Source: Feifania hominis (lineage in GTDB: Bacteria > Bacillota > Clostridia > Oscillospirales > Feifaniaceae). From it: 64,000 bases of DNA. The first letter of the stretch is position 1. Each line of letters begins with the position of its first letter. Below are positions 16,990 through 27,723 of the stretch, piece after piece. A program made the position numbers and the translations under genes. The stretch is from assembly GCF_014384765.1 (NCBI RefSeq), contig NZ_JACRSP010000002.1, forward strand, positions 186,001 to 250,000, given 5' to 3'. The notes under the pieces were generated by a model. The model had not been told where the DNA came from, ran no database searches, and saw nothing but the letters and a program-made list of their open reading frames with translations.

Positions 16990-19323
16990 TTAGGGGTCGG
17001 CCTGCTCCTCCTGTGAGAGCAGCAGATCGTATATATAGAGCTGATGGGTCTTGAGCAGATCCTCATAGAGCGACGCACCCTGCGCTGCGGAGTAGAGCTC
17101 GCCGTCAGCCGACTCGACAAAACGGGCCGTGGCCGAGCGCAGCTGCTCGCGGTAGTCGAGCAGGAAGTTGTGCAGCGAGCTGCGCGGCGCGCCGATGCTC
17201 TCAAGAACCTGGGGCATCAGAAGAAATGCCGACACATCCGTGATGTCGAGCGTGATCTTACCGGTGTTCGACCAGACCAGCACCGGCGTCGTATAGGCCC
17301 TCTTGAGCTCTTCGTTCGACCAGAGACTCGCATCGCCCGAGCTCACAAAGCCGCTGTCGGCAAAGGCCGCGTAGTACCCGCCGAGAGTGGGCAGATGATC
17401 GCCGAAAAAGACAAGCACCGTCGGTCTGCCGCTCTTCTCTATGGCTGCACAGATTTTCTCGAGCATCAAGTCCATATCATGGATGTTTTCGGTGTAGTTT
17501 TGCACCAGATCGAGATTCTCCGGCGACAGGCGCTCGCTCGTCACGTCGATGGCGTGCTCGGTGTAGAGCTTCTCATAGGGACCGTGGTCCTGCATGGTGA
17601 TGCCGAAGACAAAGCGCGGCTGGTCATCCTCTCTGGGCAGCTCGAGCAAGTCGATCAGCCGGTCGGCAAAATAGTCATCCGAGCAGTAGGGACCCTTTCG
17701 GGTGACGGGCTCGTCAAAGTCCTCAAGATCGTAAAAGGCGTCAAAGCCGAGAAGCGGATAGGCCTTGTCGCGGTCGTAAAAGCTCTTTTGAAAGGTGTGC
17801 AGCGCGAGCGTCTCATATCCCTGCTCGTGAAAGAGCGAGGCGAGCGACTCGGTCGGTCCCTTGACATACTGCTGGTATGGAAGAACGCCCTCGGGCAGTT
17901 CACGCATGGAGACACTGAGCAGCACCTCGCTCTCGGTGCGCACCGTACCGCCGCCAAAGGAGGGCACAGCGATGGAGCCGATCTGCCCCTGCTGTCCGCG
18001 GGCGCGAAAGTGCTCGAGCGGGTCGGCGGAAAACTCCACATTCGGCAGCAGCGTCGGGTCCCAGAAAGCCTCTCCGAGAATCACAATCACATCGGGGTTT
18101 GCAAAGTCCTCCTCGGCAGGCGTCGCCGGGTAGTAGGTCAACAGCTTGTTCATGGTGACTTCGTCGTACTCCTGCGGCGCGCTCAGGCGCAGGTTGTCGA
18201 TGTTCACCGAAAAGCCCCCGAAGAAACCGTTGGCCGCGTAGTTGCGCTCCTGAAAGAGCGTATCCTGCAGCGAGAGGCCCATCCAGTCATAGAAGAGCGT
18301 GGTGTGAATCGCCGTCGCACTGTAGCAGAGAATCGGCACGGCTGCAATGGCGAGCGCCGCAGGCAGGCGCACCAGCGCACGAAGCGGCAGCCGCGCGCGA
18401 AGCAACGCAAAGAGAAGCACAAACAGCAGCAGAATGCCAAAACCCGTCCAGATGGCGGGCGTCAGGACATAGCTCCCCCCCATCCCTGCGATGGAGTCGA
18501 GCCGGGATATCATCAGAAAATCCCACGGCAGCAGGGGCACACCCGTGCGCTCCATTTTAAAGTAGCTCACCGCCGCCATGAGAAAGAACGCACCGCCCGT
18601 GACAAGCGCCGCCGGTGCGAGCCGCTTGAACAGAAAGACGAGCAGCGCAAAGAGAGACCCAATGACAAATGCCTCTACCGCCAGCGCCGCCGGGTTCCCT
18701 GCAAAGAGTTCCTGCGCCCGCGCAAAGCTCGCGTAGTGAATGGCCTCGACCGTCACCGCGACAAAGATTGGAAAGCCGAGGGCCAAAAGCACCGTCGCCA
18801 CGCGCGCCCGCGCGCTGCGGCGCGGAAGCGCGCGCTCGAAGCCGCGCACCACTGCGCGAAAGGGCGCGCCGAGCCGGTACAGCGCCGCGCCTGCGCCCCT
18901 GCGAAAGCGGCCGAAAGGAGCCTCAGGCGCCAGGAGCCGGCGCACCGGCGCGAACAGCTGCCGCAGCCGGAGCCGCCCCCTTGAAAGGCGGACGCGCATG
19001 CGTGCCCTCCCTCGCAGCACCACGCCGTGAAAGCCGGTTTTCAGACGGCGTAAGCCGCCTGAAATTCTGCGAAAAAAGCTCCCTGCCGCATGAAAGGCAC
19101 GCCGCATCTGCCCCACGGCAGTGCGTAAGCCGCGCAACAGGCGTCTCCCGGCGGCACGGATGGCTCTGCCGCCGGCGCACACAGCTGTGCGGCAGCTCTG
19201 CCAGAAGCCGCCGCGCGCAGTTGTCTCTGACCTGCCTGCCGGTCTGCGGCCCTGTGTTTTGCCCAGGGCCGCCGTTTTCTTTTTTGGGGCGCGTGCGCGC
19301 CTCGGTTTGCGGTGTTTCGCCAA
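16990..19323 (-). CDS. LTA synthase family phosphoglycerol transferase/sulfatase with long basic N-terminus
   Basis: The frame opens at GTG 19365, but TTG 19323 is preferred: it has CGGAG 8 bases upstream, whereas the GTG has no ribosome binding site. It gives 777 residues. About 185 N-terminal residues are extraordinarily rich in Arg/Lys/Ala, followed by five hydrophobic membrane segments. An extracellular alkaline-phosphatase-fold domain carries VIVILGEAFWDP, the nucleophile region FGGGTVRTESEVL (Thr) and FFGDHLPTLG. The catalytic part matches LtaS-type enzymes, which polymerise or transfer glycerol phosphate on glycolipid or wall polymers. The basic extension is unusual (see findings). Confidence 0.88.
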   Translation of the reverse strand: MAKHRKPRRARAPKKKTAALGKTQGRRPAGRSETTARGGFWQSCRTAVCAGGRAIRAAGRRLLRGLRTAVGQMRRAFHAAGSFFRRISGGLRRLKTGFHGVVLRGRARMRVRLSRGRLRLRQLFAPVRRLLAPEAPFGRFRRGAGAALYRLGAPFRAVVRGFERALPRRSARARVATVLLALGFPIFVAVTVEAIHYASFARAQELFAGNPAALAVEAFVIGSLFALLVFLFKRLAPAALVTGGAFFLMAAVSYFKMERTGVPLLPWDFLMISRLDSIAGMGGSYVLTPAIWTGFGILLLFVLLFALLRARLPLRALVRLPAALAIAAVPILCYSATAIHTTLFYDWMGLSLQDTLFQERNYAANGFFGGFSVNIDNLRLSAPQEYDEVTMNKLLTYYPATPAEEDFANPDVIVILGEAFWDPTLLPNVEFSADPLEHFRARGQQGQIGSIAVPSFGGGTVRTESEVLLSVSMRELPEGVLPYQQYVKGPTESLASLFHEQGYETLALHTFQKSFYDRDKAYPLLGFDAFYDLEDFDEPVTRKGPYCSDDYFADRLIDLLELPREDDQPRFVFGITMQDHGPYEKLYTEHAIDVTSERLSPENLDLVQNYTENIHDMDLMLEKICAAIEKSGRPTVLVFFGDHLPTLGGYYAAFADSGFVSSGDASLWSNEELKRAYTTPVLVWSNTGKITLDITDVSAFLLMPQVLESIGAPRSSLHNFLLDYREQLRSATARFVESADGELYSAAQGASLYEDLLKTHQLYIYDLLLSQEEQADP

Positions 19324-19520
19324 AGGGATCGCTCCGATTCTGTAAAGTCTCAACCATGTTATCACAAATGGACTGTAAAATCTATGAAGAAACCGTGAAA
19401 AATGCGTCTTTTTCGGGCATGATAATGAAAAAAGAACACAAATGATTGACAGATTTAGCAGAGGATGGTATTGTAAAAACAGGAATTATTCTTATTATTG
19501 AAATGGAAGGAGAAACGGCC

Positions 19521-20309
19521 ATGCCTCAGGGCTTCTGGTATGCGTTGGGCGGAACAGGCTTCACTTTTCTCTGTACGGCGGCGGGTGCTGCCATGGTCTA
19601 CTTTTTCCGCCGCGACATGAAAGCGTCGACACAGCGTGTTTTTCTCGGTTTTGCCGCCGGTGTGATGATTGCGGCCTCGGTGTGGAGCCTGCTCATTCCC
19701 GCAATTGAGCATGCGGAGGGCCGGGGCATCGTCGGCTGGATTCCGGCTGCGGGCGGCTTTGTCGCAGGCGGGCTCTTTCTGATGGTGCTCGACCGCATTC
19801 TGCCCCACATGCACCTTGACAGCGACGAGTGTGAGGGACTGCCCTGCCGGCTCGGGCGCTCCACGATGCTGGTGCTCGCGGTGACACTGCACAACATTCC
19901 CGAGGGTATGGCCGTGGGGCTCGCCTTTGCCGTCGCCGCACAGGACGGTCCCGCCGCTCTGCCGGGCGCTCTCGCCCTCGCGCTCGGCATGGGACTTCAG
20001 AACTTTCCGGAGGGCGCCGCCATCTCGCTGCCGCTGCGCCGGGAGGGACTGTCAAAAAACAGGGCCTTTCTCTATGGGGCCGCGTCCGGGATTGTCGAGC
20101 CCATTGCCGGAGTACTGACTCTCTTTGCGGCCACTTTCATTGACGGCATTCTGCCGTTCATTCTGTCCTTTGCCGCGGGCGCCATGATCTATGTGGTGGT
20201 TGAGGAGCTCATTCCCGAGGCCCACCTTGGCGAGCACTCCCACAGCGGTACCGTCGGTGTCATGGCCGGCTTTGTCATTATGATGATTCTCGACGTCGCG
20301 CTCGGCTAA
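19521..20309 (+). CDS. ZIP family divalent metal transporter
   Basis: ATG 19521 follows GGAAGGAGAAACGGCC and gives 262 residues with about eight hydrophobic segments. The ZIP signature is in VTLHNIPEGMAVGLAF (TM4, HNxPEG) and the TM5 motif LGMGLQNFPEGAAISLPL. A His/Asp-rich loop (HMHLDSDECEG) lies before TM4. The protein imports or moves Zn2+ and similar ions across the cytoplasmic membrane. A good -35-like TTGACA occurs around 19446-19451. It stands alone upstream of msrAB. Confidence 0.93.
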   Translation: MPQGFWYALGGTGFTFLCTAAGAAMVYFFRRDMKASTQRVFLGFAAGVMIAASVWSLLIPAIEHAEGRGIVGWIPAAGGFVAGGLFLMVLDRILPHMHLDSDECEGLPCRLGRSTMLVLAVTLHNIPEGMAVGLAFAVAAQDGPAALPGALALALGMGLQNFPEGAAISLPLRREGLSKNRAFLYGAASGIVEPIAGVLTLFAATFIDGILPFILSFAAGAMIYVVVEELIPEAHLGEHSHSGTVGVMAGFVIMMILDVALG

Positions 20310-20388
20310 CTCATAATGCGGCGAAAACAACACAAGCTAATCGGGTCGCAGAATTCTGCGGCCCCATTCTTTTTCAGGAGATAACGCC

Positions 20389-21345
20389 ATGACGCATAAG
20401 ACACTCTGTCTTGCCGGGGGCTGCTTTTGGGGTGTGGAGCGCTTTGTTCAGGCTCTGCCCGGCATCCTGTACACCCAGGCAGGCTATGCAAACGGCCGGA
20501 CCGAATGGCCCACTTACGAGCAGGTCTGCTCAGGGGAGACGGGCCATGCAGAGGCGGTTCTGGTTCGCTTTGACGCACAGACCCTCACTCTCAAAACTCT
20601 CGTCGAACTCTTTTTCACCATCATTGATCCGACTCTTCGCGACCGTCAGGGCAATGACTGCGGCTCTCAGTACCGCAGCGGCGTCTACTATGCCGATCCG
20701 GGTGATCTGCCGGTCATTGAGGCCGTGTTCGCGCGCGTACGGGCGCAGTATGAACGGCCTCTGTGTACGGAGCTTGCACCTCTGACACATTTCTGGCCCG
20801 CTGAAGAGTACCACCAAAGCTATCTGCAAAAGAATCCCGGCGGCTACTGCCACATTCCACCCGGGCGCTTCCAGCAGGCGTGGAGGATGCTGGTCGACCC
20901 TGCTCTCTACCCCATGCCGCCGCTGGAGCTTCTGCGCGAGACCATGGACCCGCTGGCCTTTCGCGTCGCCTTTGAGAGCGAAACAGAGCCGGCCTACTCC
21001 AATGTGTACTGGGACCGGTTCGAGCCCGGCCTCTATGTCGATGTTGCATCGGGCGAGCCGCTGTTTTCCTCGGCAGATAAGTTTCGCTCCCCCTGCGGCT
21101 GGCCGGCCTTTTCAAAGCCCATCGATCCGGCGGTCATCAGCGAGCACCGCGACACGAGTTTTGGCATGGAGCGCGTGGAGGTACGCGCGCGGGTCTCGGG
21201 CATTCATCTGGGCCATGTCTTTGAAGACGGGCCCGCACAGCGCGGCGGTCGGCGCTACTGCATCAACGGGGTATGCCTTCGCTTCGTCCCTCTCGCACAG
21301 ATGGAACGCGAGGGATACGGCGGTCTCATTGGCGAAGTGGAATAG
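20389..21345 (+). CDS. msrAB: Bifunctional methionine sulfoxide reductase MsrA/MsrB
   Basis: This 318-residue fusion repairs both S- and R-methionine sulfoxide. The MsrA half starts with GGCFWG (catalytic Cys12) and continues with DPTLRDRQGNDCGSQYRSGVYY and WPAEEYHQSYLQKNP. The MsrB half, from about residue 190, has SSADKFRSPCGWPAF, SGIHLGHVFEDGP and RYCINGVCLRF with catalytic Cys291. The structural-zinc CxxC pairs of many MsrB proteins are absent, and an extra Cys295 sits where many family members have Ser. The ribosome binding site is AGGAGATAACGCC. It is monocistronic. Confidence 0.95.
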   Translation: MTHKTLCLAGGCFWGVERFVQALPGILYTQAGYANGRTEWPTYEQVCSGETGHAEAVLVRFDAQTLTLKTLVELFFTIIDPTLRDRQGNDCGSQYRSGVYYADPGDLPVIEAVFARVRAQYERPLCTELAPLTHFWPAEEYHQSYLQKNPGGYCHIPPGRFQQAWRMLVDPALYPMPPLELLRETMDPLAFRVAFESETEPAYSNVYWDRFEPGLYVDVASGEPLFSSADKFRSPCGWPAFSKPIDPAVISEHRDTSFGMERVEVRARVSGIHLGHVFEDGPAQRGGRRYCINGVCLRFVPLAQMEREGYGGLIGEVE

Positions 21346-21378
21346 TGGCAGAGCGACATTCATCGTACGAGATGGCAA

Positions 21379-21417
21379 AAAAAGAGCCCCGGATGAACAA
21401 ATCCAAAGCTCTCTTTC
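21379..21417 (+). terminator. Weak terminator-like hairpin after msrAB
   Basis: AAAGAGC pairs with GCTCTCTTT, with an inner GGAT/ATCC stem. The U-tract on the plus strand is short (CTTTC). It is about 35 bp past the msrAB stop. Confidence 0.4.
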
Positions 21418-21467
21418 GTCTATGCGGCTGCGTTTGTTATTCGCGGGATGACATGCTGCTTTACTGA

Positions 21468-21692
21468 CTACTTATACACCTCGGAGTGGTCGTCGCTCAA
21501 CCCAATCAAGTAGTCACTGGATACATGGTAAAACAGACACAGCGTCTTGAGATGCCGAATCGGCAGATCAGTCTCTCCCGACTCATATCGCCGGTACATC
21601 TGGCGCTGTATCTTCAGAACTTCCGCAATCTGACTCTGCGTATAATCCCCGTCTTCGCGAAGATCGCGCAGTCGTTTTGACACTTCCTCCAT
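21468..21692 (-). CDS. Small XRE-family helix-turn-helix regulator
   Basis: ATG 21692 follows GAGAGGTGGTCGGT and gives 74 residues, almost entirely a lambda-repressor-type HTH: RLRDLREDGDYTQSQIAEVLKIQRQMYRRYESGE, then LKTLCLFYHVSSDYLIGLSD. Such stand-alone XRE proteins are common in clostridial genomes, and their targets are usually unknown. It is transcribed away from the Mn-riboswitch/ATPase unit. The same HTH type is found fused in the 31.2-32.4 kb protein. Confidence 0.85.
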   Translation of the reverse strand: MEEVSKRLRDLREDGDYTQSQIAEVLKIQRQMYRRYESGETDLPIRHLKTLCLFYHVSSDYLIGLSDDHSEVYK

Positions 21693-21794
21693 ACCGACCA
21701 CCTCTCTCCTCAATGTGCGACGATTCCTACCATTTATTCTAGCATGATGCGGCGAAAGCCCATTGACAAAGAAACAAATTTGTATCATCATAGA

Positions 21795-21895
21795 ACTTGA
21801 TTATGGCGGTCCCTTCCCGGCGTGCGCGTTGGCACACGCCCCATGCCGCCGTTTTCAGGGGCAGCCGCGTTGAATCCCACGCGGCTGCTCTGTCT
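21795..21895 (+). ncRNA. Candidate structured RNA ending in a terminator-like hairpin
   Basis: In the gene-free stretch 21693-22025 the plus strand can fold a closing GGCGG/CCGCC helix (21803-21850) around a GGCGTG/CACGCC hairpin. A 10-bp GCAGCCGCGT stem (21862-21889) then runs into TCTGTCTTTT. A TTGACA with weak -10 candidates lies about 25 bp upstream (21764-21769). I match it to no known RNA family. It could be a small RNA or a leader of the opposite strand. Confidence 0.3.
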
Positions 21896-22025
21896 TTTGG
21901 CGGCCATTTGTCGAAATAGCGACAAGCGAAGCACTCCGCCCCACGGGGACTGCCGTCGGGAATTGCACTCATTGACCTCCACCAGCCAAGTGAACGTCGC
22001 GTGTGATCTTTTTCCACAAAACCCC

Positions 22026-22054
22026 TTGCAAAAGTTTTCCCGCTGTGTTAAATT
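22026..22054 (+). promoter_or_regulatory. Promoter of the Mn riboswitch / P-type ATPase transcript
   Basis: TTGCAA (22026-22031) and TAAATT (22049-22054) are separated by 17 bp, immediately before the riboswitch. Confidence 0.6.
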
Positions 22055-22056
22055 AC

Positions 22057-22186
22057 TACGAAAGGGAGTAGTTTTAAATTCCACATCAACAGCCGTCGGA
22101 TGCCTGCATCCCTCTGGTGTGGAATCCGTTTCAGGTAACAAGACTTTTGAGCGCCGCTTTTCGGGCCGTCTCAAGGGTCTTTTTTC
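22057..22186 (+). ncRNA. yybP-ykoY (manganese) riboswitch with terminator
   Basis: The element opens with the conserved AAAGGGAGTAG (22061-22071). It continues through paired arms (ATTCCACA with TGTGGAAT) and ends with the typical CAAGACTTTTGAG / CTCAAGGGTCTT helix (about 22139-22180) followed by TTTTTT. This is the layout of the yybP-ykoY family, known to sense Mn2+ and open transcription of Mn efflux genes. It precedes the P-type ATPase ATG by 55 nt. Read-through would occur when Mn2+ is high. Confidence 0.85.
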
Positions 22187-22241
22187 ATGTTATCCCGACA
22201 GGCGACGCATACTATCACCATCATACTTTGGAGGGTCAGCC

Positions 22242-24887
<2,646 letters not shown>

Positions 24888-24888
24888 A

Positions 24889-24919
24889 AAAGAGGGGGAC
24901 TTCTCCCCCTCTTTTTTTT
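24889..24919 (+). terminator. Terminator of the P-type ATPase gene
   Basis: The arms AAAGAGGGGGA and TCCCCCTCTTT enclose a 4-nt loop and are followed by an eight-T run. Confidence 0.9.
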
Positions 24920-24966
24920 ACGTTGGTTTTCCGCTATACTGTTACCAGAAAAACGGAGGTGACCAA

Positions 24967-25524
24967 ATGGCTCAGACGACCAAGCGCGCGCTCGCGGCAT
25001 CGCTGAAAAAGATGCTCTCAAAAAAGCCTCTCGACAAGATTACGGTCAAAGACATCACCGATGACTGTGAACTCAACCGCCAGACGTTCTACTACCACTT
25101 TCAGGATATCTACGACCTGGTGGAGTGGATCTTTCAAACAGAGGCCGAGCAGGTCATTGGCGGCAACCGGACGCTTGATACCTGGCAGGAGGGCTTCTTA
25201 CAGCTCTTTGATTATGTTTTGGAAAATCGGGAGCTTGCTCTCAACGTCTACCGTTCACTCAGCCGGGATACTTTAGAGGAGTATCTGCGCCGCGTCACCT
25301 TTGCGCTTTTGATGTCCGTGATCAATGAGCAGGCAGAGAACCTGCCTGTCAGTGATGCGGACAAACGCTTCATCGCCGACTTTTACAAGCACGCCTTTGT
25401 CGGCCTCATGCTCGACTGGGTGCGTTCGGGGATGAAAGAGGACCCCGCGGCCATTGTGCGGCGCCTCAACATTCTCATCGAGGGCGATATTGAAAAGGCT
25501 CTCGAAAAATTTGAAAAAAGCTGA
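24967..25524 (+). CDS. TetR-like regulator (DhaS/TetR_C_8 type)
   Basis: ATG 24967 is preceded by ACGGAGGTGACCA and gives 185 residues. The N-terminal HTH reads TTKRALAASLKKMLSKKPLDKITVKDITDDCELNRQTFYYHFQDIYDLVEW, in the style of regulators that carry the TetR_C_8 domain, followed by an all-helical C-terminal domain. DhaS-type members act as co-activators; others are repressors. No dihydroxyacetone kinase is nearby. It is monocistronic, between two terminators. Confidence 0.88.
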   Translation: MAQTTKRALAASLKKMLSKKPLDKITVKDITDDCELNRQTFYYHFQDIYDLVEWIFQTEAEQVIGGNRTLDTWQEGFLQLFDYVLENRELALNVYRSLSRDTLEEYLRRVTFALLMSVINEQAENLPVSDADKRFIADFYKHAFVGLMLDWVRSGMKEDPAAIVRRLNILIEGDIEKALEKFEKS

Positions 25525-25555
25525 AAAGAGCGTGTCCCACCAGGGACACGCTCTT
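25524..25555. terminator. Terminator between the convergent TetR-like and GHKL kinase genes
   Basis: GAGCGTGTCCC and its complement form an 11-bp stem with a 4-nt loop. There is an A-run on the left (T-run for the minus strand) and TCTTAC on the right. Confidence 0.75.
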
Positions 25556-25596
25556 ACTTTCAAGTGAAGTTTTTTTCGGCGATACAGTCGAAAATC

Positions 25597-26868
25597 TTAT
25601 AACAGCAGCCTGAGTGAAAACCACCCATCCGAATTCTCATAGCGCAGTAGCGCCCCGTATTTTTGGGCAAAGGCTGCAATGCTGAGGCTTCCCGTGCCGT
25701 GACCGTCCCGGTCGGTGAGAGGGCGACCGGACTTCCGGTCAAAACTGACCTGCTCGGCGCAGGTATTGGAGATTTCGATATACTGCCGCCGGCGATAGGG
25801 ATAACTGACCAGACTGATCTTTCGCTCGGCTCCTGCAGGCATACGCAGACAGGCATTAATCGCATTTTCAATGGCATTGGCAAAGACCACGGAGAGCTCC
25901 AGTTTATCCACCGCGAACTCATCCGGGAAGTCCAGACTGGTTGTCACGGAGATCCCCATCTGCTCGGCGAGCTGAATATAGTGCGACAGTGCGGCATTGA
26001 GTGTGAGACTCTTACAATAGATACGCGCCTGTTCCCTCTCTTCCAGGGTGTTCACAACGCTGCACAGCGTCTCAAGATTTTCAAGCGCCTCCTCCCTCTC
26101 GCCGCGCTGCATGCAGGCGGATATCACCTGGGCGTAGTGGCGCAGATCGTGATAGATGATCCTCTCCCGCTGTTGATCCTGCAAGACGCCGAGCTGGTTT
26201 TCCATCGCGCTGACCTGCGTCTGCAAAAGCATATTCTCTCGCTGCATCTCACTCTGGCGTTCCAGCTGTAAAAACAGGAAAGTTAATACGCCGTAAAGGA
26301 CAATTGCCGTCACGAGCACCGCCGTCGCCCCCGCCAGGTGCATCGGCTCGCCCATTGCGGTATCCCTGTCGGAGAGAAGCATCAGCATACTCAGTGCCAT
26401 CAGCAGCGGCACCAGACACAGTCTCCCCCAACCCCACTCAACGCCGCGCGCCATCTCGAGCAGTCTCGGGCGCAGAAGAAACCACACCACCATAATGCCA
26501 GCCGCGAAAACGGCCGCACGAATCCAGATTGCGCCGGGTGGTTTTAAAAGGCTGAGCAGCACTTCGCTGAGCAGGTGGCAGCACACTTCAAACAGCAGGG
26601 AGGAACACACGGCGAAGAGTGTTCTAAAATCGCGGCGGCGCGCAAGGTAAAATGCAGCTACCGCCACCACCGCAACACCTGCCAGTTCGCAGTAGGGGCC
26701 GCCGAGCAAAAGCCCCAGAGCTGTCGTTGTGCCCACCGCAAGCAGGACGGAAACCAACGCAATGCCCATGGATTTACGCGCAGCAAACCGAGGGTCAATC
26801 AGCATCATGACACAGACCGACCCGAACAGGCAACCAAGTTGCGCCGTTAACAATGCGTGGGCATCCAT
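25597..26868 (-). CDS. GHKL-domain sensor histidine kinase, orphan
   Basis: From ATG 26868 the protein has 423 residues. Six hydrophobic segments fill the first 200 residues, followed by a coiled-coil (QRENMLLQTQVSAMENQLGVLQDQQ). The phospho-acceptor region is IIYHDLRHYAQVI. A GHKL ATPase domain follows with N box VVFANAIENAINAC and a G-rich DGHGTGSLSI. This is the AgrC/CitA-like HPK10 style of peptide- or quorum-sensing kinases. No LytTR or other response regulator is adjacent, which is unusual for this class. It diverges from the cadC-type gene. Confidence 0.88.
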   Translation of the reverse strand: MDAHALLTAQLGCLFGSVCVMMLIDPRFAARKSMGIALVSVLLAVGTTTALGLLLGGPYCELAGVAVVAVAAFYLARRRDFRTLFAVCSSLLFEVCCHLLSEVLLSLLKPPGAIWIRAAVFAAGIMVVWFLLRPRLLEMARGVEWGWGRLCLVPLLMALSMLMLLSDRDTAMGEPMHLAGATAVLVTAIVLYGVLTFLFLQLERQSEMQRENMLLQTQVSAMENQLGVLQDQQRERIIYHDLRHYAQVISACMQRGEREEALENLETLCSVVNTLEEREQARIYCKSLTLNAALSHYIQLAEQMGISVTTSLDFPDEFAVDKLELSVVFANAIENAINACLRMPAGAERKISLVSYPYRRRQYIEISNTCAEQVSFDRKSGRPLTDRDGHGTGSLSIAAFAQKYGALLRYENSDGWFSLRLLL

Positions 26869-27035
26869 TTCAATCCCGCTCTCTGTTTTTGAACCAATTA
26901 TAACGTTCTTTCCCCTATTAAAACAGGCAATTATCCCCAAATTACCACAGTCGAACAGTTGGCGACAAAACTTGTTTTTCAGCAAGAGCTTCCAAAGCCC
27001 CGAAAAAAAGTCTCCCGCTGATTTTTATAAATCGG

Positions 27036-27085
27036 TTGACAATAGAAATATTTTGTATATACTATATATGAACAATTATTCATAT
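27036..27085 (+). promoter_or_regulatory. Promoter and CadC/SmtB-type operator of the metal-resistance operon
   Basis: TTGACA (27036-27041) and TATACT (27058-27063) are 16 bp apart. Immediately downstream, 27066-27085 is an imperfect inverted repeat of ATATGAACAA with TTATTCATAT, the classical ArsR/SmtB operator. A bound repressor would block initiation until metal is bound. Confidence 0.85.
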
Positions 27086-27093
27086 GAAAGGGT

Positions 27094-27465
27094 GTGAATG
27101 TGGTGCAGGAACAGAATGATGCCCCGCGCTGTGAGTATATGCATGCGCATGAGGATATCATCAAGAAAGTCACCGAACAGCTGCCCGAGGACGAACTTCT
27201 CTACGACCTCGCCGAGCTCTTCAAGATCTTCGGCGACTCCACCCGCATCAAAATCCTCTATGTTCTCTTTGAGGCCGAGATGTGCGTGTGCGACATTGCG
27301 CAGCTGCTCGGCATCTCCCAATCGGCGGTGTCTCATCAGCTTCGTCAGCTCAAACAGAGCAAGCTCGTCAAGTACCGCCGCGAGGGCAAGACCGTCTTCT
27401 ACTCACTGGCCGACGGGCATGTGAGAACCATTATCAACCAGGGCCTCGAGCACATCGGGGAATGA
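27094..27465 (+). CDS. ArsR/SmtB family metal-sensing repressor (CadC-like)
   Basis: This 123-residue winged-helix protein starts at GTG 27094; a GTG at 27100 is possible. The DNA-binding part reads LAELFKIFGDSTRIKILYVLFEAEMCVCDIAQLLGISQSAVSHQLRQLKQSKLVKYRREGKTVFYSL in overlapping segments. The CVCD motif at the alpha-3 helix and Cys13 in APRCEYMHAHED resemble the alpha-3N metal site of CadC (Cd/Pb/Zn). The C-terminal D..H and E..H pairs (DGHVRT, LEHIGE) may form the alpha-5 zinc site. It should repress the operon through the adjacent operator. Confidence 0.92.
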   Translation: MNVVQEQNDAPRCEYMHAHEDIIKKVTEQLPEDELLYDLAELFKIFGDSTRIKILYVLFEAEMCVCDIAQLLGISQSAVSHQLRQLKQSKLVKYRREGKTVFYSLADGHVRTIINQGLEHIGE

Positions 27466-27486
27466 AATACAGAAGGAGCGATCACC

Positions 27487-27705
27487 GTGAAAAAGAAATT
27501 CAAGCTGCATGATCTCGACTGCGCCAACTGCGCCGCCAAGATGGAGACTGCCATCAAAAAAATCGACGGCGTCACCGACGCCACCGTCAGTTTTATGACC
27601 CAGCGCCTGACCCTTGAGGCCGACGAGGCCCGTTTCGACGACATTCTCAAAGAGGCTGTGCGGGTCTGTAAAAAAGTGGAGCCCGACTGCACCATTGAGC
27701 TCTGA
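27487..27705 (+). CDS. Heavy-metal-associated (HMA) domain protein
   Basis: This 72-residue ferredoxin-like HMA domain carries the metal-binding loop DCANCAAKME (CxxC, Cys12 and Cys15) followed by TAIKKIDGVTDATVSF. The protein is encoded between the ArsR regulator and the P-type ATPase, which itself lacks an N-terminal HMA domain. It therefore probably acts as the detached metal-binding domain or chaperone for that pump. AGAAGGAGCGATCACC is the ribosome binding site region. Confidence 0.92.
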   Translation: MKKKFKLHDLDCANCAAKMETAIKKIDGVTDATVSFMTQRLTLEADEARFDDILKEAVRVCKKVEPDCTIEL

Positions 27706-27723
27706 CAGGGGGCGTGACATTTC

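Noticed and set aside
17044..18984. 646-codon frame antisense to the LtaS-type gene
   Set aside because: Long only because stop codons are rare in GC-rich antisense; no start signal and low-complexity basic composition.
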